Shown here in pieces: positions 56,090 to 63,583 of a stretch of DNA of 64,000 nt; the first letter of the stretch is position 1; every line of letters begins with the position of its first letter. Made by a program: the position numbers and the translations under genes. The stretch lies in contig CP015028.1 in the NCBI GenBank assembly GCA_011455275.1, positions 1,214,911 through 1,278,910 of the forward strand. The letters run 5' to 3'. This DNA comes from Pasteurellaceae bacterium Orientalotternb1. GTDB taxonomy: Bacteria; Pseudomonadota; Gammaproteobacteria; Enterobacterales; Pasteurellaceae. A model generated the notes under the pieces. The model searched no databases. It had not been told where the DNA came from and saw only the letters and a list, made by a program, of their open reading frames with translations.

Positions 56090-57193
56090 TTAATTTAATA
56101 GCCAAACTCGCCCATAATGTTTCATATGTCCAGCTTGGTGACCTGCTTTATCGCCAATACCTTGATATAAATCGAAGTGTTGGTTCTTAACCGCACCTCC
56201 AACATCAAGGGCAACCATCAACCGCATTTCGTGTTTGCCTGTCCAGTTTCCTTGTTGATCAACTAATGGCATTTCCACCAGTAATACGCTGCCTGTTGGA
56301 ACAATGCGTTTATCTGACGCAACCGATGAAAGTGCAACCAGCGGAACTTGTGCAGAGCCTTTTACATCTAGTGTTGGATCATGACGGAAATAAACAAAGG
56401 ATTTATTCCGTTCTAAAAGTCCTTGCAAACGGTGTGGATTACGGTTTGCCCACTCTCGGATAGCCTGAACAGACATTTTCTCTTTAGGAATTTCGCCATC
56501 TTCAACTAATAAACGCCCAACACTGGTGTAGCTGTAGCCATTTTTATCGCCATAAGCAAAGTGTCTTAAATTGCCACCACCTAAATCGACAAAACCGCTA
56601 CCTTGAACTTCCATTAAAAAATTCTCTAAATAAGAATTCGTATAGGCAAGTTCTAAACCTTTTCCGTATAAAGCACCATTATAGATTTCCGAACGGCTGT
56701 ATTTTTTATTACCACGTGGAATTGCGTAAATTGGGTGACGAAATTCACCTTGAGGTGTCAAGCGAGCCTGAATAACGGGGATATAATATCCTGTCATTAA
56801 GACATTTTGGAAACCATCTTCACCACGCATTTGACGAGAGAATAAGCCGTAGTGTGCCAAATCTTTAATATTTCCGCCTGACTGAACCCAAGCGGTCACT
56901 TTACGGTAAGTATTTGCAAATGTAGCAGAAAGATTTCCTGAATATTGATAAACATGATTAAGTTGTTTTAGAAAATCGGATGAATTTACGATATTTCCTT
57001 GTGCATCAACAGAAGCGGTAGCAAAGTAAGGAATATGTTCAGGCACGAACTGTCTCCCTTGAGTCACGGCTCCAAATTTCGCTCTATCTGCAGTATAGGC
57101 ACCGCTCTGTTTTTTTGTTGTAGTCTCGCAGCTCGCGAGAAAGAGCATTGTTCCAGCTAACAATGCATATTTTGTGTATGCTTTCCAAGTCAT
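56090..57193 (-). CDS. mltA: Membrane-bound lytic murein transglycosylase A
   Basis: 367 residues from ATG 57193 (AAGGA upstream). Lipobox LFLASC with Cys22, MltA domain (LMTGYYIPVIQARL, FLMEVQGSGFVDL) and a C-terminal 3D domain with the catalytic aspartate region (MVALDVGGAV and GIGDKAGHQAGHMKHYG). Cleaves glycan strands to 1,6-anhydro ends. Located beside the initiator tRNA gene as in E. coli. Confidence 0.94.
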   Translation of the reverse strand: MTWKAYTKYALLAGTMLFLASCETTTKKQSGAYTADRAKFGAVTQGRQFVPEHIPYFATASVDAQGNIVNSSDFLKQLNHVYQYSGNLSATFANTYRKVTAWVQSGGNIKDLAHYGLFSRQMRGEDGFQNVLMTGYYIPVIQARLTPQGEFRHPIYAIPRGNKKYSRSEIYNGALYGKGLELAYTNSYLENFLMEVQGSGFVDLGGGNLRHFAYGDKNGYSYTSVGRLLVEDGEIPKEKMSVQAIREWANRNPHRLQGLLERNKSFVYFRHDPTLDVKGSAQVPLVALSSVASDKRIVPTGSVLLVEMPLVDQQGNWTGKHEMRLMVALDVGGAVKNQHFDLYQGIGDKAGHQAGHMKHYGRVWLLN

Positions 57194-57347
57194 TTTGAAA
57201 TCCTTATGAGAATAAAAGGCGGTTAGCATAGCAAAAGCCAAGACAAATAGATAGAATCAAATTGCATCAAAAAACGACAAATTTGCTGTTAAATAAGCTG
57301 CTTTTGTGCTTATTTGATTCAAGCGAATTATGATTAAAAATAAGTGA

Positions 57348-57375
57348 TTGAAAATAAAAATGAATTTAGTATGAT
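57348..57375 (+). promoter_or_regulatory. Promoter of the initiator-type tRNA gene
   Basis: TTGAAA (57348-57353), 16-bp spacer, TATGAT (57370-57375), 14 bp before the tRNA. Confidence 0.75.
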
Positions 57376-57389
57376 ACCAATCATTCAGA

Positions 57390-57466
57390 CGCGGGGTGGA
57401 GCAGCTTGGTAGCTCGTCGGGCTAATAACCCGAAGGTCGTTGGTTCAAATCCTGCCCCCGCAACCA
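57390..57466 (+). tRNA. Initiator-type tRNA (fMet scaffold) with anticodon AAT
   Basis: 77 nt with encoded CCA. Initiator hallmarks are intact: C1-A72 mismatch (CGCGGGG/CCCCGCA) and three G-C pairs in the anticodon stem (TCGGG/CCCGA). The anticodon loop is CTAATAA, so the anticodon is AAT where the E. coli initiator has CTCATAA (CAT). The T-stem GTTGG/CCTGC also has a T-T mismatch. It is either a decayed initiator copy altered at the attachment site of the satellite that follows, or a variant tRNA. Confidence 0.8.
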
Positions 57467-57673
57467 GTTTTCAGTTTTTATACGTTCGCAACCGTTCAAA
57501 AACTCAATCAAATCAATAGATTAGTAGTTATATTCGTTCGCAAGGGTTCTTTTGAGTTCGCTTAAATCCTGCGTTTTTTTCTACTGAGTTTCTACTGGCA
57601 TTTATTAAATGTTCCCAGTAGAAAACTAGTAGAAAGTAAACGTTCCATTTAACCGAAAATGAGAGCAACCAAA

Positions 57674-58885
57674 ATGGCGAAAATCATCTCTTTAACCGAT
57701 AAAAAAATCCAAACCCTCAAAATTTCAGAAAACAAGAAAGAACAATGGATAAAAGATCAAAATAATCTTTACGTTGTGCTGAAACCAAGCGGGCGGAAAT
57801 TTTTTATCTTCAAATATACCCACCCACAAACGAGAAAAAGCCGAACCGTTACTTTGGGCGAATTTCCTTATCTTTCCTTACTCGATGCTAGGGTAAAAGC
57901 CAATGAGCATTTTTCTTTGTTGGTTCAGAATATCGATCCTAAAGATTATTTTGCGCAGCAACAGCAAGAAGCCGAAGCAAAACGGATTACTTTTGCCGAT
58001 GTGGTGCCGCAGTGGGCTGCGTGGAAGCTGGCGAAGAAAAAATGCAATCAGCAGACAATGAACGATACACTGAAGCGGATTGAAAACTATATTTACCCAA
58101 GATTTCAGGGGTATAAGTTGGATCAATTCAGCAAGAAAGACACCTTAGATAAGTTGCACGAGATAAAAAGCGATGAAATGCGTAGCCGTGTTTTTCGTGC
58201 ATTGCGTCAAGTGTTGGATTATGCCGTGAAATTTGAGCTTTTGCCGTTTAATCCCGTGTCTGTTTTGAATGATGAATTTATCGCCCCACCGCATAAACAT
58301 CACCCGACAATTTCCCCCGAAGAATTGCCAGAGTTTATGCGAACTGTTTATTTTTCAAACTGCCACTATCAAACTAAGCTATTGATAGAATTTCAGCTTG
58401 TTACGATGTTGAGAGCTTTTGAAGTTGCGGCGATTGAATGGGCTGATGTTGATTGGAAAAGCAATACGATCACAATTCCCGCCGAGAGAATGAAAGGGCA
58501 TAAAGAATCGCATACTTTCCCGCTCTCTTCTCAAGCCTTGCAAATTTTGGCAGAGCTGAAAATGCTCAATGGGCATCATAAGCACGTTTTTGCGGGGCGT
58601 GTTGATCGTTTTGGTTGTTACAGTAGCCAAACGGCGAATAATGCAATAAAGCGAATGGCAGGCGGGAAATATAAGGGGCTTTTGACTTCCCACGGAATGC
58701 GGAGCATTGCAAGCACTTATTTGAATGAGTTGTTTACGGAAGAGCCGCACGTTATTGAAGCGTGCTTATCTCATAAAGACAAGAATGAAGTGCGAATGGC
58801 TTACTTTCGGGGTAACTATTTAGAACGTCGCCGTGAGATTATGCAAGCGTGGGGCGATTATGTAGAGCTGTGCAAGAAAGCCTAG
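57674..58885 (+). CDS. P4-type tyrosine integrase
   Basis: 403 residues from ATG 57674. N-terminal DUF4102-like arm-binding domain (LTDKKIQTLKI, VTLGEFPYLSLLDAR) and a catalytic domain with MLRAFEVAAIEW (Arg I), SHGMRSIAST (HxxR), LSHKD and the tyrosine in MAYFRGNYLERR. Placed 200 bp from the tRNA 3' end as usual for tRNA-integrating satellites. A second in-frame ATG 15 bp upstream is possible. Confidence 0.93.
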   Translation: MAKIISLTDKKIQTLKISENKKEQWIKDQNNLYVVLKPSGRKFFIFKYTHPQTRKSRTVTLGEFPYLSLLDARVKANEHFSLLVQNIDPKDYFAQQQQEAEAKRITFADVVPQWAAWKLAKKKCNQQTMNDTLKRIENYIYPRFQGYKLDQFSKKDTLDKLHEIKSDEMRSRVFRALRQVLDYAVKFELLPFNPVSVLNDEFIAPPHKHHPTISPEELPEFMRTVYFSNCHYQTKLLIEFQLVTMLRAFEVAAIEWADVDWKSNTITIPAERMKGHKESHTFPLSSQALQILAELKMLNGHHKHVFAGRVDRFGCYSSQTANNAIKRMAGGKYKGLLTSHGMRSIASTYLNELFTEEPHVIEACLSHKDKNEVRMAYFRGNYLERRREIMQAWGDYVELCKKA

Positions 58886-58894
58886 ATGCTATGG

Positions 58895-58917
58895 GGCGGT
58901 AGATATACCGCCTTTTT
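58895..58917 (+). terminator. Terminator after the integrase
   Basis: GGCGGTA (58895-58901), loop GATA, TACCGCC (58906-58912), TTTTT. Confidence 0.85.
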
Positions 58918-59200
58918 ATTTGAATAGATCAATAAACTTTTGCCAGTAGGACTTATTTTTTTCCTTGATGGCTTTTTCTGCTTTTGACAATTCATATAGT
59001 TTATTTTTTCTGTTTATTTTTTCTAAATATTCATTATATTCATTTCTCTCCCTTTCTAATTCTTCAAGCAATTTTTCTGTTTCTTCTGTCTGTTTTGCTT
59101 CTCTGTCTCTTCTTTTTTTATTTTCTTTTTCAGCAGGCTCACAAATCACTTTATGTACAACATAGGCAGCAATTATTTTTGATGTTGTTGATTCAAACAT
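58916..59200 (-). CDS. Small coiled-coil protein of unknown function
   Basis: 94 residues from ATG 59200 after GGAGG. Almost entirely Lys/Glu/Arg-rich with a predicted long coiled coil (KQTEETEKLLEELERERNEY) and an N-terminal hydrophobic patch (SKIIAAYVVHKVI). Not recognised. Confidence 0.55.
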   Translation of the reverse strand: MFESTTSKIIAAYVVHKVICEPAEKENKKRRDREAKQTEETEKLLEELERERNEYNEYLEKINRKNKLYELSKAEKAIKEKNKSYWQKFIDLFK

Positions 59201-59749
59201 TATAACCTCCATTTTTAAAGTGATTCAATTATAACGCAATATAAAGTAATTTGAGTGATACTATTTAAAGAAATGCCTAGTATCGAATAACTTTAAATAG
59301 AATGTTTAGATCTTGAATTAATCCAGCTAGAAAATGCTTTGAGCAGATCTCAATACGTGCACTGTACCTCGCCACACCCGCACAGACTAAAAGGGGCTGT
59401 TTTTATGCAAATGCGTAATTAGTCTCGAACCTTGTACTACTTGGTATGAACGAGATTCATAGACTCAAAAATTTTTACGCATTTCTACGCATAATTATGC
59501 AATTCTACTCAAACAAAATCGCCCTTTTCTGCTCGATGTTGAAAGAGCAATGAGAGAACCACCGCAATTTGCAAAAAATCGGGCAAATCTAACCGCTTGT
59601 AACCGCCCAATAATCCCCACAAAATCGCCCCGAAATGTCAAAACGCCGTTCACATCCCGTCTAAATAGCCAAATTTTCAAAATCCGCTAATCTAGCTTGC
59701 AACTGCTAGCAACCGCAAGCAAGAGCAAATTTTCAGGAGCAAGCCCACA
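59201..59749. other. Satellite intergenic region with TACGCA repeats
   Basis: About 550 bp without a convincing gene. Near 59475-59500 the text TTTTACGCATTTCTACGCAT then AATTATGCA has closely spaced TACGCA words, which also recur elsewhere in the satellite. It may contain the alpA promoter, regulatory sites or origin iterons. A start-less plus-strand frame (about 59510-59690) and a minus-strand frame of 61 codons exist but lack ribosome binding sites. Confidence 0.4.
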
Positions 59750-59962
59750 ATGGAGAACACCACCCCAAAAGAACGATTTATCAAAATTGACGAAGTCAAC
59801 CGCTTAACCGCTCTTTCAGATAGCACAATCTATCGAAAAATGAACGCTGGCGATTTCCCGCAAAATATCAGTATCGGCACTAATTCGAAAGTTTGGTTAG
59901 AAAGTGAAATTCAGCACTGGATAGCCGAACAAATTCAAAAAAACCGTAAACCAAAGGATTAA
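59750..59962 (+). CDS. AlpA-family transcriptional regulator 1
   Basis: 70-residue MerR-like helix-turn-helix protein: RFIKIDEVNRLTALSDSTIY, RKMNAGDFPQNISIG, VWLESEIQHWIAEQI. AlpA proteins activate satellite and prophage excision or integrase genes. CAGGAG lies 14 bp upstream. Confidence 0.88.
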   Translation: MENTTPKERFIKIDEVNRLTALSDSTIYRKMNAGDFPQNISIGTNSKVWLESEIQHWIAEQIQKNRKPKD

Positions 59963-59965
59963 ATA

Positions 59966-60625
59966 ATGAGCCTAGAAAACTTCAACCAATTAAAAGCCAA
60001 ATTTACCGAACAAGAAAAGCACGTTATTGCGATTCAATCGGAATTAACCAAGAACGGCAATATATTGCAAGCCTTGAAAAATGAATTAGATGAAATGATT
60101 CAACGGCAAAAAAATAAATTAGCCGAAACGGGCGAGCTATCTGCCGATGAGTATGTGGAATTAAAACAGAAAGATGCAGGCTATAAGGCACGCATTGAAT
60201 ACTACCAAGCATTAAATACTGAGCTAGAAGAAAAGTTATACCAAGCCAAAGATGCCCTATATTTAATGCGTGAAAAATTAAAGCAAGATCGGGGCGAATA
60301 TCTTTATCAGCAGGCGAATGCAATGCTCGAAACGCTATTTAATGACAAGCAAGCCGAATTAGCTCAAATCTATGGCTATTTAGCCCAAAGTAAGCGTATT
60401 GAACCGTCTTATCTTATAGGCGAAACGCAACAAAAAGCGGTAATGCGTTATTTATTTGAACAATTTGAAAAGCGTATCAATACCGAATCAAAACTTGACG
60501 AAATATTAACGCTTTCTAGCCCCGTATTAGCTGATTTTTGCCCTAAATCACCGACACAAAAGCACCTAGAAAGTTTTAACCAAAACCCAAAAGGCTTTGC
60601 CGCTTTATTCCAAAATTTACAGTAA
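59966..60625 (+). CDS. Coiled-coil protein, candidate capsid assembly or decoration protein
   Basis: 219 residues starting four bases after alpA. N-terminal 100 residues form a coiled coil (KHVIAIQSELTKNGNILQAL, LKQKDAGYKARIEYYQALNT), then a helical domain and a Pro-containing tail. The arrangement resembles P4 Psu, a capsid decoration/polarity suppression protein, and its place just before the capsid gene also suits a scaffold. Motif-level identity was not seen. Confidence 0.45.
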   Translation: MSLENFNQLKAKFTEQEKHVIAIQSELTKNGNILQALKNELDEMIQRQKNKLAETGELSADEYVELKQKDAGYKARIEYYQALNTELEEKLYQAKDALYLMREKLKQDRGEYLYQQANAMLETLFNDKQAELAQIYGYLAQSKRIEPSYLIGETQQKAVMRYLFEQFEKRINTESKLDEILTLSSPVLADFCPKSPTQKHLESFNQNPKGFAALFQNLQ

Positions 60626-60642
60626 CAGAAGGAACCCTAATA

Positions 60643-61590
60643 ATGACAATTATGCAATTCGCCCACGCTCTCAAATTAGATAAAAGCGGCAATACGGTTC
60701 GCTTTGATGATAACCTTGAAGAACAAGCCAAAGTATTGAAACGGCTCAAAACAAACCGCCTTTTCAAGCTGATTAACATTCAAGAAACCCGATTCGCTAA
60801 AGGTAATGCAATGGGGCTATATGTTCCAATCGCAGGCACGACAAACACCGCCGCAGGCGAAACCCGAGAACCGAAAAAAACGCTATCGCCCGCCGCTGAA
60901 TACCATTGCCAACAGCTCAACATTGACGGCTATCTACACTATACCCAGCTTGATGCGTGCAATCTCGAAGAATCCCCCGAAACCGCCGTATTGCGTTTGC
61001 TCGATGCTCAAGTGTTGAAAGGCGTATTAATGGCAGGCTGGCAGGGCGTACGCCGTGCAGCCACTTCAGACCCAACGCAAAACCCGCTGGCACAAGATAC
61101 ACATTTAGGTTGGTTGCAGAAAATCCGAGATGGCAAGCCCGCCGCCGTGATGAACGGGGCAGAAGTAGGCGAAGGCAAAGCCTACAAAACGCTAAACGCC
61201 CTAATCAAAGCGGGGTTAGCCAAAATCGAACCCGCCTACGCAATGGGCGGTGATATGGTCGCTATTTGCGGGCGTGAAATTGTCGGCAATAGCGAAACCA
61301 CGCTAAATTTAGCCGATTTAAACGAAGATCTAGGCGAATTTCTGACCCTATCCCAGCGGAAAATCGGCGGCTTGCCCGTACTGACAATCCCTTACTTCCC
61401 AAGTAATGCGATTTTAATCACCAGCTTGCGAAATCTCTCGCTTTATGTGCATTTGAACAATATCCGCCGCTTTATGATTGAACAGCCCGAAAAAGACCGC
61501 TTAGCCAATTATTTTTCGATGCCCGTTGATTACATCGTAGAAGATTTTAATGCGTGTTGCTTGATTGAAAACGTAGAGATTGCGGACTGA
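60643..61590 (+). CDS. P2 gpN-like major capsid protein
   Basis: 315 residues; AAGGAA 10 bases before ATG 60643. Segments match P2 gpN as I recall it: LMAGWQGVRRAATSDPTQNP, QDTHLGWLQKIRDGKPAAVM, RKIGGLPVLTIPYFPSNAIL, ITSLRNLSLYVHLNN, and MPVDYIVEDFNACCLIE. It is about 40 residues shorter than gpN (357), mainly at the N-terminal scaffold-like segment and C-terminus. Stop overlaps the next start (TGATG). Confidence 0.85.
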   Translation: MTIMQFAHALKLDKSGNTVRFDDNLEEQAKVLKRLKTNRLFKLINIQETRFAKGNAMGLYVPIAGTTNTAAGETREPKKTLSPAAEYHCQQLNIDGYLHYTQLDACNLEESPETAVLRLLDAQVLKGVLMAGWQGVRRAATSDPTQNPLAQDTHLGWLQKIRDGKPAAVMNGAEVGEGKAYKTLNALIKAGLAKIEPAYAMGGDMVAICGREIVGNSETTLNLADLNEDLGEFLTLSQRKIGGLPVLTIPYFPSNAILITSLRNLSLYVHLNNIRRFMIEQPEKDRLANYFSMPVDYIVEDFNACCLIENVEIAD

Positions 61591-61772
61591 TGGAACGCTA
61601 TTTACAGCAAGCCGAAACAATGCCCTTTACGGAAAAAATGAGCTTTGTTTTGGCTCTTATTGAGCAAGATGAGATTGATGAGCGGCAAGCCTATCAAATC
61701 ATCACCGCAACAGGCGAACCGCCCGAAAAGAGCGAAGAAGAGCCACAAGGGGCAATGATTGACTTCTTATAA
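61590..61772 (+). CDS. Small acidic protein coupled to the capsid gene
   Basis: 60 residues, start overlapping the capsid stop. Sequence ERYLQQAETMPFTEKMSFVL and ending GAMIDFL. Not recognised. Tight coupling suggests a role with the capsid protein. Confidence 0.6.
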   Translation: MERYLQQAETMPFTEKMSFVLALIEQDEIDERQAYQIITATGEPPEKSEEEPQGAMIDFL

Positions 61773-61783
61773 TTGCCCCAACC

Positions 61784-61807
61784 GCCCCGCCCCTAGCGGG
61801 GCTTTTT
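61784..61807 (+). terminator. Terminator after the capsid operon
   Basis: GCCCCGC (61784-61790), loop CCCTA, GCGGGGC (61796-61802), TTTTT. Confidence 0.85.
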
Positions 61808-61901
61808 CATTCCTTAGTTACGCAAAAACCGCTAGAATTGAACCGTTGCGAACCTACGCAACCAATGAGAGCCAATCAATCACAAACTAGGGAACAACGA
61901 A

Positions 61902-62723
61902 ATGAGCCAGCCAAGTTACAGCCTACCGCCCCGCAAGTGGTACACCCTCGAACAAGCGGCGAAACGCATTGCGAAATTAACAGGGGAAGAAATCGAAGTG
62001 GGGGATTTATTGCATTTTTGGTATATCAATCAATTAGAAATATCCATATTCTTTCGGAAAACAGAAACAACCCTAACAATAGGGGAGTACAAATTTGACA
62101 ATGAAGAGTTTATATTTATTGAACAACCAAAATACTTTATAACAAGCGATTCAAAAATAGAAGTTATTGAAGGGGCAATATATGAAAATTTTGAAATAGA
62201 CAACATATTCAATAAAATTTTATTTGATGATGGTTACATAACCTATACTGGAATTTGCAGCATTGTTCCAAGTGCTTTTAATTATGTTGAAATGGAAAAG
62301 GAAATTATAGAAAAAGGAATTTGTGTAAACTTTGCGGGAAATCTAATTACGCCAAAGCATTCAGAATTAAAAACAAGATTGTCGTTTTTTATTCAATTTA
62401 AAAATTTTGAAAAAGCTAGATATAGTTATTTGAATAAAGAAAATTTATATATTCTCAATGATCATTTAGATGATTTTATTTCAAATAGGAGTAATGAATT
62501 GCAGAGTATTGCAAAAAAAGAAAAACAACCCACAACCAAAACGCTAAATTCTCAAGCCGAATTTATTCGCAATTTAATCACTATTCATTATGGCGAAAAG
62601 GCGGCGAATAATATCCGAAACGAACTGGAAAACTCTCGAAGCCGTATATCTAGAGATTTTGACGAAAACGCCTTAAAAGCCCCGAGCGGTAAAACAGTTG
62701 ATCGCTGGATAAATCAAATCTAA
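61902..62723 (+). CDS. Satellite protein with HTH-like N-terminus, function unknown
   Basis: 273 residues. N-terminal WYTLEQAAKRIAKLTGEEIE reads like a DNA-binding helix-turn-helix seen in Pasteurellaceae element proteins. C-terminal NLITIHYGEKAANNIRNELE and GKTVDRWINQI resemble phage replication or regulatory families. The middle (62030-62520) is far richer in A+T than both ends, so the gene may be a mosaic with an exchanged centre. Confidence 0.6.
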   Translation: MSQPSYSLPPRKWYTLEQAAKRIAKLTGEEIEVGDLLHFWYINQLEISIFFRKTETTLTIGEYKFDNEEFIFIEQPKYFITSDSKIEVIEGAIYENFEIDNIFNKILFDDGYITYTGICSIVPSAFNYVEMEKEIIEKGICVNFAGNLITPKHSELKTRLSFFIQFKNFEKARYSYLNKENLYILNDHLDDFISNRSNELQSIAKKEKQPTTKTLNSQAEFIRNLITIHYGEKAANNIRNELENSRSRISRDFDENALKAPSGKTVDRWINQI

Positions 62724-62730
62724 CCCTTCT

Positions 62731-62768
62731 CAATTTTCGGAATATTCCAACAATTTTCGGAATATTCC
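62731..62768. promoter_or_regulatory. Tandem 18-bp operator repeats upstream of alpA 2
   Basis: CAATTTTCGGAATATTCC occurs twice (62731-62748 and 62751-62768), 20 bp start to start, each holding the palindrome GGAATATTCC. The 20-bp phase places both on one DNA face, as for a cooperative regulator. It lies 115 bp before the second AlpA gene. Confidence 0.7.
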
Positions 62769-62882
62769 GAAATCATTCGCCCCCTTTCCCCAAAATTCCC
62801 CTTGCGAACTCAAGAACGCAACCGAGCGAATAGCAACCGTTGCGGACGTATAAAACTGAAATTTAACAGCAAGGGGAAACCG

Positions 62883-63074
62883 ATGGACGAAACACCAATC
62901 AAACCGCAGCTTTTGAGCATTAAAGAATTGATTGCAATGCTCAATCTTTCCAAAACCACGATTTACGCTTTGCTAAAGCAAGGCAAATTTCCGCCGCCGT
63001 TTATGCAGGGTAGCCGTTGCACCCGTTGGAAAATGGCAGACGTTGAAAACTGGCTAGCACAAGGGGGCAAATAA
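62883..63074 (+). CDS. AlpA-family transcriptional regulator 2
   Basis: 63 residues from ATG 62883 (AAGGGGAAACC upstream). Helix-turn-helix LLSIKELIAMLNLSKTTIYA, then LLKQGKFPPPFMQGSRCTRW. A different subtype from the first AlpA. Stop overlaps the next start (TAATG). Confidence 0.88.
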   Translation: MDETPIKPQLLSIKELIAMLNLSKTTIYALLKQGKFPPPFMQGSRCTRWKMADVENWLAQGGK

Positions 63075-63436
63075 TGGCAGGACTTGAAATCAAATGCCCA
63101 TTTTGCGGGGGCAAATGCAACATAAGAACCAGCGAACGCCCAACGCTTTTAACCGTACAGGCACAAGTCTATTGCATAAATTGCGGCACGTTACGGGCGG
63201 ATTTTATCGGGCAGCTCACCAACGTTAAACGGGCGTTATTCCTAGATTGCCCCGAAGCAGAGCGTTGGAGCAAAACCGAGAAAGAGCAGATAGCCGAAGA
63301 CGGCAAAAAACCGCTCACCAACGAGGAGCGGGTAGCCCAATTCAAAGCGGGCAAAGACCAACCCGATCTATTTGCTGATAACACCATAATGACCCCGCAA
63401 GAGCGAGTAGCACGGCGGGAAGCCTTACGCAACTGA
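63074..63436 (+). CDS. Ogr/Delta-like zinc-finger protein
   Basis: 120 residues. CPFCGGKCNIRTSERPTLLT and VYCINCGTLRADFIGQ hold four cysteines in the layout of P2 Ogr and P4 Delta, which activate late genes of the helper and satellite. A charged C-terminal extension (EERVAQFKAGKDQPDLFADN) is added. In a P4-like setting it would activate capsid gene transcription. Confidence 0.75.
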   Translation: MAGLEIKCPFCGGKCNIRTSERPTLLTVQAQVYCINCGTLRADFIGQLTNVKRALFLDCPEAERWSKTEKEQIAEDGKKPLTNEERVAQFKAGKDQPDLFADNTIMTPQERVARREALRN

Positions 63437-63583
63437 TGCACCTACGCCAATTCTACGCCATTCGCAGGGGCTAAACTCGAAAGCATTTGCGTAGAGACAC
63501 CATAAAAAAACCGCTTGCAGATTGAGAGCCTTGCAAGCGGTAGGATTGATGAAATTATTCACTCAAAAATAGGAATATAAGAA
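63437..63583. other. Intergenic region with TACGCC words and an uptake-core hairpin
   Basis: Contains CCTACGCCAATTCTACGCCA and GCATTTGCGTAGAG, plus ACCGCTTGCAGATTGAGAGC followed by CTTGCAAGCGGTAGG, a hairpin of ACCGCTTGCA and TGCAAGCGGT (about 63511-63542). No gene seen. Confidence 0.45.

Noticed and set aside
59495-59680. 61-codon minus-strand ORF in the satellite
   Set aside because: It has no ribosome binding site and lies opposite a longer start-less plus-strand frame; coding on either strand is unsupported.
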